Shown here piece by piece: positions 33,759 through 41,397 of a stretch of DNA of 64,000 nucleotides. This DNA is from Streptomyces lanatus (GTDB lineage: Bacteria; Actinomycetota; Actinomycetes; Streptomycetales; Streptomycetaceae): contig NZ_BNBM01000009.1 in the NCBI RefSeq assembly GCF_014655715.1, positions 1 through 64,000 on the forward strand. The letters run 5' to 3'. The notes under the pieces are model-generated. The model did not search any database. It saw nothing but the letters and a program-made list of their open reading frames with translations, and was not told where the DNA came from. Positions within the stretch are counted from its first letter, which is position 1; every line of letters begins with the position of its first letter. The translations under genes were made by a program, and so were the position numbers.

Positions 33759-34255
33759 GGCTGTGCCTCCAAGGTAGAAATCACGGAAGGACTGAAGCGC
33801 AGGGGGATGCGTCGTCCGCTCCCACTCGGCAGACGGACGGGGCGAGCCGGAACCCGGGCAGCACGGAATCACCGGACACCGCGGTCATGGGACCGGGACC
33901 AGCTCAACCGGCACGGACGGCATCCGGTCGGCCGGCGGGTGACGTACGGCGTACAGCCGGCGGCGGGCGGCGGCGGTGTTTCGGCACAGGCATGTTCGAC
34001 ACAGGCATGGGGGTACTCCATCGCGGCTCAGCCGGGGGACCGCCACGCGGCGTCGCGTACCTCTCCAACTGCGCGAAGAGCCAGGATGCGCGCTGGTGGG
34101 AACCTCACCGGAACGAAAAGGGGTGGCGCAGGTGCTTTGGTGCGCGGATCTGTCGTGCAGCCGTGCGTGGATCTGGCGTGCAGCACAGATTGCTCAGGGC
34201 CGACGTGGTCCGATATCTCGAACTATCCCCGGCGTCTCAGACAGGGATGATTGAG

Positions 34256-34279
34256 GTATTGACGATGCATCGTCAATAC
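34256..34279. promoter_or_regulatory. Perfect 24-bp palindrome, candidate operator
   Basis: The half-sites GTATTGACGATG and CATCGTCAATAC are exact reverse complements with no spacer. The element is AT-rich against its surroundings. It lies about 350 bp upstream of the GH62 start and about 500 bp upstream of xlnA. The binding protein is unknown. Confidence 0.65.
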
Positions 34280-34309
34280 TCCCCGCAGAAGAAGTTTCGG
34301 TTCTCATCT

Positions 34310-34320
34310 CGAAACTTTCT
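34310..34320. promoter_or_regulatory. CGAAACTTTC motif (xylan-gene operator type)
   Basis: CGAAACTTTCT, preceded 12 bp earlier by GTTTCGG, resembles the CGAAA-N-TTTCG repeats reported upstream of S. lividans xylanase genes. It is probably part of control by a xylan regulator. Confidence 0.5.
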
Positions 34321-34541
34321 GGAATCCCGGCGAGCCGGAAGGCGAACCCCCGGCGCCGACGTCGGCGGATGCCACCTTGGACCGGCGAGCTGTATACGCA
34401 AACCACCGGAGGGTTTCCGGTCGGCGCGACAGCCTGTCAAGCCCAGAGGGGACGCGCTGTTTATGGACAGATCGGCGACAAGCCTTGACCAGAGGGTCCC
34501 GCATTCCTAGCTTGTGGCGTCGAAGCATCCGGAGAATTCTT

Positions 34542-34552
34542 CGAAACATTCG
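34542..34552. promoter_or_regulatory. CGAAACATTCG motif upstream of GH62
   Basis: CGAAACATTCG is a near-symmetric variant of the motif at 34310. It lies 80 bp before the GH62 start codon, a position suited to repression of its promoter. Confidence 0.5.
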
Positions 34553-34631
34553 AGATTCCCCCTGTCCCTCGGCACGTCCGCTTCGTGGTTCATCGGGATC
34601 ACCTCACCCCCGCCCCAAAGGAGGCCCTCTG

Positions 34632-36098
34632 ATGTGGTTTCGCCACGCGTCCCCGGTCCGTCCAAGACGCATACTCGCCGTCCTTGCGCCCTTGCTGCTG
34701 GTGGCCACCTTCCTCGGCGCCCAGCCGGCCGGCGCGGCGACCGTAGACCCCAACGCCTCGTATGTGCTGGTCAACCGCAACAGCGGCAAAGCCCTGGACG
34801 TCTACAACCTGGCGACCACCGACGGCGCGCGCATCACCCAGTGGACCAGGAACGATCAGAACCAGCAGCAGTGGCAGTTCGTCGACGCCGGCGGCGGTTA
34901 CTACCGCATCAAGTCCCGCCACTCCGGCAAGGTGCTGGACGTCCAGAACGGGTCCACCGCCAACGGCGGCCCGATCGTCCAGTGGACCGACCAGAACGCC
35001 ACCAACCAGCAGTGGCGGCTGGCCGACAGCTCGGGTGGCTACGTGAGGCTGATCGCCCGCCACAGCAACAAGGCCCTCGAAGTGCAGGGCGGCTCCACCG
35101 CCGACAACGCGAACATCGTCCAGTACGACGACTGGGGCGGCGCAAACCAGCAGTGGCAGCTCGTCCAGGTCGGCGCCGGCAACCCCGGCACGTGCAATCT
35201 TCCGTCGACATACCGCTGGTCATCGACGGGGGCGCTGGCGCAGCCCAAGTCGGGGTGGGTCTCGCTCAAGGACTTCACCGTCGCCCCCTACAACGGCAAG
35301 CAGCTCGTCTACGCGACGACGCACGACACGGGGACGAGCTGGGGTTCAATGAACTTCGGCCTGTTCACCAATTGGTCGGAGATGGCCTCGGCCAGCCAGA
35401 ACACGATGTCGACATCCACCGTCGCGCCCACGCTCTTCTACTTCGCGCCGAAGAACATCTGGGTGCTCGCCTACCAGTGGGGTAGGACCGCCTTCTCCTA
35501 CCGGACGTCGAGCGACCCCACCAACCCGAACGGCTGGTCGTCGGAGCAGGTGCTCTTCTCCGGAAGCATCGGCGACTCCGGAACAGGACCCATCGACCAG
35601 GCACTCATCGGTGACGGGACGAACATGTACCTGTTCTTCGCCGGTGACAACGGCAAGATCTACCGGGCCAGCATGCCGATCGGGAACTTCCCGGGCAGTT
35701 TCGGCTCGACCTCGACAGTGATCATGAGCGATACGAGGAACAACCTGTTCGAAGCCCCGCAGGTCTACAAACTGCAGGGCCAGAACCGCTACCTCATGAT
35801 CGTCGAGGCGATCGGCTCGCAGGGCCGCTACTTCCGCTCGTTCACGGCCACCAGTCTGAACGGCTCATGGACACCCCAGGCCGCGACCGAGAGCAACCCC
35901 TTTGCCGGCAAGGCCAACAGTGGCGCCACCTGGACCAACGACATCAGCCATGGCGAACTGCTCCGCACCAGCGCCGATCAGACCATGACCGTCGATCCCT
36001 GCAATCTGCAGTTGCTCTACCAGGGGCGCAGCCCCAACTCCGGCGGCGACTACGGCCTCCTGCCCTACCGTCCGGGCCTGCTGACACTGCAGCGCTGA
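34632..36098 (+). CDS. Secreted alpha-L-arabinofuranosidase, GH62 with N-terminal ricin-type lectin
   Basis: This 488-residue secreted enzyme removes arabinose from arabinoxylan. It has a signal (ILAVLAPLLLVATFLGAQPAGA) and a ricin beta-trefoil at residues about 37-180, very like that of the esterase at 30926. The GH62 five-bladed propeller starts at NLPSTYRWSSTGALAQPKSGWVSLKDFT and shows YNGKQLVYATTHD, FYFAPKNIWVLAYQWG, GPIDQALIGDGTNMYLFFAGDNG and NLFEAPQVYKLQGQNRYLMIVEAIG. The ATG at 34632 follows AAAGGAGG. It is divergent from xlnA. Tandem terminator hairpins follow the stop. Confidence 0.92.
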   Translation: MWFRHASPVRPRRILAVLAPLLLVATFLGAQPAGAATVDPNASYVLVNRNSGKALDVYNLATTDGARITQWTRNDQNQQQWQFVDAGGGYYRIKSRHSGKVLDVQNGSTANGGPIVQWTDQNATNQQWRLADSSGGYVRLIARHSNKALEVQGGSTADNANIVQYDDWGGANQQWQLVQVGAGNPGTCNLPSTYRWSSTGALAQPKSGWVSLKDFTVAPYNGKQLVYATTHDTGTSWGSMNFGLFTNWSEMASASQNTMSTSTVAPTLFYFAPKNIWVLAYQWGRTAFSYRTSSDPTNPNGWSSEQVLFSGSIGDSGTGPIDQALIGDGTNMYLFFAGDNGKIYRASMPIGNFPGSFGSTSTVIMSDTRNNLFEAPQVYKLQGQNRYLMIVEAIGSQGRYFRSFTATSLNGSWTPQAATESNPFAGKANSGATWTNDISHGELLRTSADQTMTVDPCNLQLLYQGRSPNSGGDYGLLPYRPGLLTLQR

Positions 36099-36113
36099 CG
36101 GCGTGACACGAGT

Positions 36114-36166
36114 CCGGCTCCGGTATGGAGCCGGCGTGGCGGGCTCGGCGGAAGGCCGAGCCCGCC
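36114..36166 (+). terminator. Tandem terminator hairpins after GH62
   Basis: The first stem is CCGGCTCC/GGAGCCGG (36114-36134). The second is GGCGGGCTCGGC/GCCGAGCCCGCC with a GGAAG loop (36138-36166). Both are perfect and lie 15-70 bp after the stop. Confidence 0.82.
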
Positions 36167-36183
36167 CGGGTCACGCGACAACG

Positions 36184-36522
36184 TCAGCGCTCATACGGCG
36201 ACAGAGCGCGGGATCGGGGAACGCTCACCAGCCCGAAGGCCATCCTGCAACGCGGTGCCGCCGCCGGTGGCCCTTGCCAACGGTCCAGGCGCACCGGGTC
36301 GCCTGGCGCGCTGCGGCGGACGAGCCAGGCTTCAGTGATGTGGGTGAACATCGCCACGACCGCACCGCTCGGGTCGTGGGCGGCGATGCGCTCGTACACG
36401 CGGCGATGGCCGCGGTTGGAGGCGACGCACATGTCGCGCTCGGGGCCGGCCCATGTACCGTGCGGTGTGCGGCCGGTGGAGAGAATCCGCGCCTGGCGAG
36501 TGTCGGGTTTGTCCTACTTCGA
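36184..36522 (-). pseudogene. Unrecognised coding remnant
   Basis: A minus-strand frame of about 112 codons has gene-like third-position GC but no usable start at its open end. It reads ILSTGRTPHGTWAGPERDMC, then VYERIAAHDPSGAVVAMFTH and ITEAWLVRRSAPGDPVRLD, with a stop at 36184. I do not recognise the family. An in-frame stop just upstream suggests that the 5' part of the gene has been lost. The first internal ATG is at 36432. Confidence 0.35.
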
Positions 36523-36724
36523 TCGCAAAGTTGGTTGATCTTTGAGTGCCCATGTGGTGGGCCTGGACAAGTCCAGGGAGGACAGTGGCCTCCCCGGTCC
36601 GCGCCGATGCGAGTTCTCAGGAACCCTTCGCCCCAGGGGGCCGCGCCCATGAACGCCGGTCCGGCCGGCCCGAGGGCGACCGGATACAGTGCGCGAGACG
36701 GCAGCCTGGCCAGGGAGGGGAAGC

Positions 36725-37945
36725 GTGACCGACACGAGCAACGCCCGACCCGCCCACAGCGAAGTGCAAGCTCCGCGGCAGAGCCGACTGCACCGCCTGA
36801 TGCGCTACATCCCCCTGATCGCCCCCGTCCTGCTGTGGGCCGTGCCCTGCTGGGTGCTCCTGCACACCGGCCAGCACTGGCCGATCCCCGTCACGCTGGT
36901 CGGCACCACCCTGTTCGCCCTCGGCCTCGTTGGTATGCCGCTCGCGATGGTGCGCGGCCACGGCCGACGCCAGCAGGACCGGGCGGCGATCACCGGTGAC
37001 ACTCTGCTGGGCACCAGCTGGGTTCTGTTCACCTGGTCCATTCTGCTCGGCGTCCCATTGCGGCTCGCCCTGACCGTGGCCGGCATCGGCGAGAGTCAGG
37101 ACCGGGCCCGAATCGTCACTTGGGCCGTCCTCGGCATAACCGCGGTGCTACTCGCCTGGGGGTACGCCGAAGCCCGCCGCGTGCCACGCGTGCGCCGCCT
37201 CGACGTGCAACTCCCACGGCTGGGTGCCGGGTTGGACGGCATCCGCGTCGTCCTCATCACCGACACGCACTACGGCCCACTCGACCGCACGCGCTGGTCG
37301 GCGCGGGTATGCGAGACGGTGAACACCCTGGAAGCCGACCTGGTCTGCCACACCGGCGACATCGCGGACGGCACGGCCGAACGCCGCCGCGCCCAGGCCC
37401 TCCCACTCGGTACCGTGCGAGCCAGCCGGGCCCGTGTATACGTCACCGGCAACCACGAGTACTACAGCGAGGCCCAGGGCTGGGTCGACTTGATGGGCGA
37501 GCTGGGCTGGGAGCCGCTGCGCAACCGCCATCTGCTGCTCGAACGCGGAGGCGACTCCCTCGTGGTCGCCGGCGTGGATGACGTCACCGCCGAGTCCTCC
37601 GGCCTGGCGGGCCACCGCGCCCACCTCGCCGGAGCCTTGAACGGCGCCGACCCCGACCTACCCGTCCTGCTCTTGGCACACCAGCCCAAGTTCGTCGACC
37701 GGGCGGCAGCCGACGGCATCGACCTCCAACTCTCCGGCCACACCCACGGCGGCCAGATCTGGCCCTTCCACCACCTGGTCCGCATCGACCAGCCCGTCCT
37801 CGCCGGCCTCAGCCACCACGGCACCCGCACCCTCCTCTACACCAGCCGCGGCACCGGCTTCTGGGGCCCGCCGTTCCGCGTCTTCGCCCCCAGCGAGATC
37901 ACCCTGCTCGTGCTCCGCTCCCCGCACCTGCCCACCTCGCCGTAG
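36725..37945 (+). CDS. Membrane metallophosphoesterase (YkuE-like)
   Basis: This 406-residue protein has four N-terminal membrane helices (IPLIAPVLLWAVPCWVLL, VTLVGTTLFALGLVGMPLAMV, LLGTSWVLFTWSILLGVPL, IVTWAVLGITAVLLAWGY). A calcineurin-like phosphoesterase domain on the membrane surface follows. All metal motifs are present: VLITDTHYG (D-x-H), VCHTGDIAD (G-D), VTGNHEYYS (G-N-H-E), LLLAHQPKF (H) and LSGHTHGGQ (G-H-x-H). Relatives hydrolyse UDP-sugar lipids, but the substrate here is not known. The GTG at 36725 follows GGAGGGG. It lies inside the segment bounded by the 103-bp repeats. Confidence 0.87.
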   Translation: MTDTSNARPAHSEVQAPRQSRLHRLMRYIPLIAPVLLWAVPCWVLLHTGQHWPIPVTLVGTTLFALGLVGMPLAMVRGHGRRQQDRAAITGDTLLGTSWVLFTWSILLGVPLRLALTVAGIGESQDRARIVTWAVLGITAVLLAWGYAEARRVPRVRRLDVQLPRLGAGLDGIRVVLITDTHYGPLDRTRWSARVCETVNTLEADLVCHTGDIADGTAERRRAQALPLGTVRASRARVYVTGNHEYYSEAQGWVDLMGELGWEPLRNRHLLLERGGDSLVVAGVDDVTAESSGLAGHRAHLAGALNGADPDLPVLLLAHQPKFVDRAAADGIDLQLSGHTHGGQIWPFHHLVRIDQPVLAGLSHHGTRTLLYTSRGTGFWGPPFRVFAPSEITLLVLRSPHLPTSP

Positions 37946-38036
37946 CACTGGGCGGGCCAACACATCCGCTTGGAGCAGTCCATGAACCGAGGGGGTGCGG
38001 CGTCGACAGATGACCAGGCCCGTCTCGCTGAGGACA

Positions 38037-38139
38037 AGATCCGGACCATTCCCGGGCCGACGGCTCCAATGAGCCATATCTGGCCACGTTTTACGCCGGT
38101 CAGCGACACCTGACGCTTGTACCACCAGCAGACCAAGAA
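38037..38139 (+). repeat. 103-bp element, copy B
   Basis: Second copy of the element at 30422, with identical ends and a diverged 60-bp centre that keeps GGTCAGCGA. It lies 50 bp from the 3' end of ung. The two copies are in direct orientation, 7.6 kb apart, and bracket the xylan genes and the phosphoesterase. Confidence 0.75.
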
Positions 38140-38188
38140 CCTGCTGATACTTGGCCAGGAAGGCTCGGCGCAGCGGGGGGGCCGTGCC

Positions 38189-38866
38189 CTACGGCAGTCG
38201 CCAGTCCACCGACTGTCCTCCCTGCCGGATCAGCAGGTCGTTGGCCCGGCTGAACGGACGCGAACCGAAGAAGCCCCGGTCCGCCGACATCGGAGACGGG
38301 TGCGCGGACTCGATCGCCGGCAGATCCCCCAGCAACGGCCGCAGATTACGCGCGTCACGACCCCACAGGATCGACACCAGCGGCTTACCACGCCCGGCCA
38401 GCGCCGTGATCGCCTGCTCGGTGACCTCCTCCCACCCCTTACCCCGGTGCGCGCCGGGCTTGCGCGGAGCCGTCGTCAACGCCCTGTTGAGCAACAGCAC
38501 CCCCTGCTGCGCCCACGGCGTCAGATCACCGTTCGACGGCCTCGCCAGACCGAGGTCGGAGTGCATCTCCCGGAAGATGTTCTCCAGACTCCCCGGCAAC
38601 GAACGCACCTCGGGCGAGACCGCGAAGCTCAACCCGATCGCCATGCCTGGTGTGGGGTAGGGATCCTGCCCCACGATCAAGACCCGGACGTCATCGAAGG
38701 GCTGTTGGAAGGCCCGCAGGACATTCGCCCCGGAAGGAAGATAAGTCCGGCCAGCCGCTATCTCGGCCCGAAGAAAGTCCCCCATGGCGGCGATGCGTTC
38801 GGCCACAGGTTCAAGAGCCTTCGCCCAGCCTGCTTCAACAAGTTCATGCAAGGGTCGTGGTGCCAC
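38189..38866 (-). CDS. ung: Uracil-DNA glycosylase, family 1
   Basis: This 225-residue repair enzyme excises uracil from DNA. The water-activating motif is GQDPYPTPGMAIGLSF (about residue 66), with WAQQGVLLLNRALT and the DNA-intercalation loop HPSPMSADRGFFGS (about 190). Length is normal. The GTG at 38866 gives the usual streptomycete N-terminus APRPLHELVEAGWAKALEPV. A broken second copy lies on the opposite strand at 39053. Confidence 0.93.
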   Translation of the reverse strand: MAPRPLHELVEAGWAKALEPVAERIAAMGDFLRAEIAAGRTYLPSGANVLRAFQQPFDDVRVLIVGQDPYPTPGMAIGLSFAVSPEVRSLPGSLENIFREMHSDLGLARPSNGDLTPWAQQGVLLLNRALTTAPRKPGAHRGKGWEEVTEQAITALAGRGKPLVSILWGRDARNLRPLLGDLPAIESAHPSPMSADRGFFGSRPFSRANDLLIRQGGQSVDWRLP

Positions 38867-38912
38867 GGCACGTCACTCTACTGGCACACACAGCCGCCCT
38901 CCATACACACGC

Positions 38913-38931
38913 AAGCCCCCGCACAGGGGCC
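38913..38931 (-). terminator. Small hairpin
   Basis: GCCCC/GGGGC with a 6-base loop. On the minus strand it is followed by TT. It lies 13 bp beyond the stop of the small ORF at 38944. Confidence 0.4.
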
Positions 38932-38943
38932 ACCCTTCAGGCG

Positions 38944-39060
38944 CTACTCTTCCTCCTCGTCGAGACCTTCGAGTCGGTCGAGCAGATGACGCAGCCGGTC
39001 ACCGGGAAGGAGAGGAGCTTGTTCCGTCCAGTGCGCAAGCCACTCCGCCACGGTCATCAT
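38944..39060 (-). CDS. Possible small protein, 38 residues
   Basis: An ORF starting at the tandem ATGs at 39060/39057 encodes MMTVAEWLAHWTEQAPLLPG then DRLRHLLDRLEGLDEEEE, a compact amphipathic acidic peptide. It is followed by a terminator-like hairpin. The ribosome site is weak and codon usage only moderately typical. Its start overlaps the decayed end of the ung fragment. It may be real or chance. Confidence 0.3.
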   Translation of the reverse strand: MMTVAEWLAHWTEQAPLLPGDRLRHLLDRLEGLDEEEE

Positions 39061-39300
39061 CCTCGGTCAGCCCTTCGTCCCCGATACCCAGATCCCGGAA
39101 CCCCCGCACATGCGGTGGGGCTGTCGTTCTCGGTGGCGCCCGAGGTGCGCCTCCTGCTCGGCAGCCTCCCCTCGGTGGAGTCCGCGCACCCCTCCCCCAT
39201 GTCGGCCGACCGCGGCCTCTTCGGATCCCGCCCGTTCAGCCGCGCCAATGACCTCCTGATCGGTCAGGGCGGGCAGCCGGTGGACTGGCGCCTGCCGTGA
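39053..39300 (+). pseudogene. Broken second uracil-DNA glycosylase
   Basis: From about 39081 the frame reads YPDPGTPAHAVGLSFSVAPE then jumps, through an internal deletion of about 90 codons, to LLGSLPSVESAHPSPMSADR and ends GLFGSRPFSRANDLLIGQGG-QPVDWRLP at 39300. VIILGQ in another frame at 39053 may be the start of the lost GQDPYP motif. The intercalation loop survives but the catalytic Asp region is damaged. The TGA overlaps the GTG of the next gene. Confidence 0.75.
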
Positions 39301-40274
39301 CCGGCGTCGCCGGGTTCGTCGCGGTCGACTCCGGCGGGTCCGGGATGCGGGTCGTCGTCGGCACCGTCGACGGTGGTGCGCGGGCGCGGCGCGCGTCCCG
39401 TGAGGCGGTGCGCACCGGGGACCAGGGCATCGATGCCGGGCATTTCATGGAGCAGTTGGTGCCCATGGTGCGCGCGGCAGTGGCCGAGGCCGGGGTCTCC
39501 CGGCTGGATGCGGTGGCCGTCGGGGCCGCCGGGTTCGCCAGTCTGGGGGACGGTCTGCGGGCCGAGCTGCCGGGCGCGTTGGAGCGGGAGTTCGGCGTCC
39601 GGCGAGTGGCTCTGGTCGCCGATGCCGTCACCGCCTATGTCGGGGCGCTCGGGCCCGTGCCCGGTGCCGTGGTCGCCGCGGGCACGGGCCTGATCGCGAT
39701 CGGCACCGATCTGACGCGCTGGCGCCGTGCGGACGGCTGGGGGCATCTGCTCGGTGACTGCGGCGGCGGTGCCTGGATCGGGCGGGCGGGGCTGGAGGCG
39801 GCGATGCGGGCGTACGACGGGCGGCCCGAGGGGTCGGCCGAGTTGCTGGCCCGCGCGGAGGAATTGTTCGGCCCGGCGCCCGGACTGCCGGGCAGGCTCT
39901 ATCCGCGCCCGGACCGCGCCGCCGTGCTCGCCTCCTTCGCTCCCCAGGTGGGCGCCTGCGCCGACGCCGACCCGGTGGCGGCGGACATCCTGCGGGCCGC
40001 CGCCCGGCACATGGCCGACTCCGCGGCCGCCGTCTGCCCCGCCGCCGGAGAGCCCCAAGTCGCCGTCACCGGCGGCCTGTTGAACATGGGCACGCCTCTT
40101 GTCGTATCTCTGGACGAGGAGTTGTCGAAGCGACTGCCGCACGCACGGCGTGTCCGGGCCGCCGGGGATCCGCTGGACGGGGCGGTGCGTATCGCGACGG
40201 ATCTGGCGGCGGGTGTGCTCGCTCTGCCGGGTGACGAGGCGATGCTCTGCGTAGCGACCGAGCAGCGGGACTGA
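39297..40274 (+). CDS. BadF/BadG/BcrA-type kinase (probable N-acetylglucosamine kinase)
   Basis: This 325-residue ATP-dependent sugar kinase has the ASKHA fold. The phosphate-1 loop is FVAVDSGGSGMRVVVG, then VGAAGFAS, the adenosine region VVAAGTGLIAIG, and GWGHLLGDCGGGAWIGRAGLEAAMRAYDGR, a strong signature of eukaryotic-type N-acetylglucosamine kinases. VAVTGGLLN closes the site. The GTG at 39297 overlaps the stop of the ung relic (GTGA), so translation was once coupled to it. A role in amino-sugar recycling is likely. Confidence 0.82.
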   Translation: MTGVAGFVAVDSGGSGMRVVVGTVDGGARARRASREAVRTGDQGIDAGHFMEQLVPMVRAAVAEAGVSRLDAVAVGAAGFASLGDGLRAELPGALEREFGVRRVALVADAVTAYVGALGPVPGAVVAAGTGLIAIGTDLTRWRRADGWGHLLGDCGGGAWIGRAGLEAAMRAYDGRPEGSAELLARAEELFGPAPGLPGRLYPRPDRAAVLASFAPQVGACADADPVAADILRAAARHMADSAAAVCPAAGEPQVAVTGGLLNMGTPLVVSLDEELSKRLPHARRVRAAGDPLDGAVRIATDLAAGVLALPGDEAMLCVATEQRD

Positions 40275-40393
40275 TCCACCTACGTCACCAGGTTCCGTAT
40301 CGCAATAACTCAATCAGACATAAGCGGACAGATACCGCTCACCTGCACCCTCCCCGAACAGAGGAGCCCAGGAAGCCAGTAACATGCGTCGCC

Positions 40394-41317
40394 ATGAGCT
40401 CCCCCACTGGGCCCGCGTCCGGCCTGCCAGTACGAATGCCGCGACCTCGTCAGCCCGGGCGGCACCGCCGACCCGAGCCGTTGGCGGCTCCCGAGGGCGC
40501 GCCCTCGCTTGTTCTCGCGGTGCCGGGCACGCCGAGCGCCGCCACCCGCGGCCTCGCCGAGGAGGTCGTGAGCATCGCCCGCTCCGAGCTCCCCGGTCTG
40601 GATGCCCGGATCGGGTACGTCGACGGCGACGACATGGAGTTCCCCACACTCCAGTCGGTGCTGGTGCACGCCGCCGAGGAGCGCACCGCCCGCTATGAGC
40701 AGGCGCTCGCCGCGGGTGTGGAGGTCAAGGAGCCCGAGGGCCCCGTCGCCGTGGTCGTGCCGCTGCTCGCAGGCCCGGACGGTGCGCTGCTGCGCGTCAT
40801 CCGCCAGGCCGTGATGGACAGCCGCGTCGCGGCCGACCTGACCGATGTACTCGGCCCGCACCCGCTGCTCGCCGAGGCGCTGCATGTGCGGCTGTCGGAG
40901 GCCGGCCTTGCCCGCGCCGACCGCGCCCGGCTGTTCACCGTGGCCACGGCGGCGGACGGCATCATCCTGGCGTCCGTCGGCGGCGAGGAGGCCGTGCAGG
41001 CGGCCGGGATCACCGGCATGCTGCTCGCCGCGCGGCTTGCCGTGCCGGTGATGGCGGCGGCCCTGGACCAGGACGGCTCGATCACTGCCGTCGCCGAGCA
41101 GCTGCGGTCCTCGGGCTCGCAGCAGCTGGCGCTGGCGCCGTACCTGATAGGGCCGGAGATCGACCCGAGCCTGATCGCGGAGGCCGCGCAGGAGGCGGGC
41201 TGCTCCGCCGCCGAGGCGCTCGGCCCGTACCCGGCGATCGGGAAGCTCGCCCTGTCGAAGTACACGACGGCACTGGGCATCGCGCCGCAGCAGGCACAGG
41301 GGACGCCGGTGCGCTGA
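40394..41317 (+). CDS. CbiX-family sirohydrochlorin chelatase-like protein
   Basis: This 307-residue two-lobed protein is of the CbiX/SirB chelatase superfamily, which inserts metal into sirohydrochlorin. The first lobe has LVLAVPGTPSAATRGLAEEV in place of the usual AHGS active-site strand, then ARIGYVDGDDMEFPTLQSVL and VAVVVPLLAG. The second lobe repeats the fold (GIILASVGGEEAVQAAG, LALAPYLIGP). The catalytic His of canonical CbiX (AHGSR) is missing in lobe one (AVPGT), so activity is uncertain. A strong terminator follows. Confidence 0.72.
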   Translation: MSSPTGPASGLPVRMPRPRQPGRHRRPEPLAAPEGAPSLVLAVPGTPSAATRGLAEEVVSIARSELPGLDARIGYVDGDDMEFPTLQSVLVHAAEERTARYEQALAAGVEVKEPEGPVAVVVPLLAGPDGALLRVIRQAVMDSRVAADLTDVLGPHPLLAEALHVRLSEAGLARADRARLFTVATAADGIILASVGGEEAVQAAGITGMLLAARLAVPVMAAALDQDGSITAVAEQLRSSGSQQLALAPYLIGPEIDPSLIAEAAQEAGCSAAEALGPYPAIGKLALSKYTTALGIAPQQAQGTPVR

Positions 41318-41342
41318 CGCGCGCATCAATCACAGCCGTGAC

Positions 41343-41383
41343 GCCGAAGGGCCCGCTCCCGTACGAGGAGCGGGCCCTTCGGC
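41343..41383. terminator. Bidirectional terminator
   Basis: A 17-bp perfect stem with core AAGGGCCCGCTCC/GGAGCGGGCCCTT and a 7-base loop lies between the convergent CbiX-like and lactonase-type genes. Confidence 0.88.
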
Positions 41384-41397
41384 ATACGGTCACGCGG

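Larger units (their letters stand above)
33759..34631. other. Long divergent promoter region of the xylan locus
   Basis: These 873 bp separate xlnA and the GH62 gene and show no convincing gene. They contain a 24-bp perfect palindrome (34256-34279) and xylanase-promoter-type CGAAA motifs (34310, 34542). A half motif GTTTCGG occurs near 33978. Such a long gap with several operators suggests complex control of both arms. Confidence 0.6.

Noticed and set aside
38037..38139. The conserved frame IRTIPGPT...LYHQQTK in both 103-bp copies, considered as a short conserved peptide.
   Set aside because: Copy B has an in-frame stop and the middle residues are not conserved, so DNA or RNA rather than protein is conserved.
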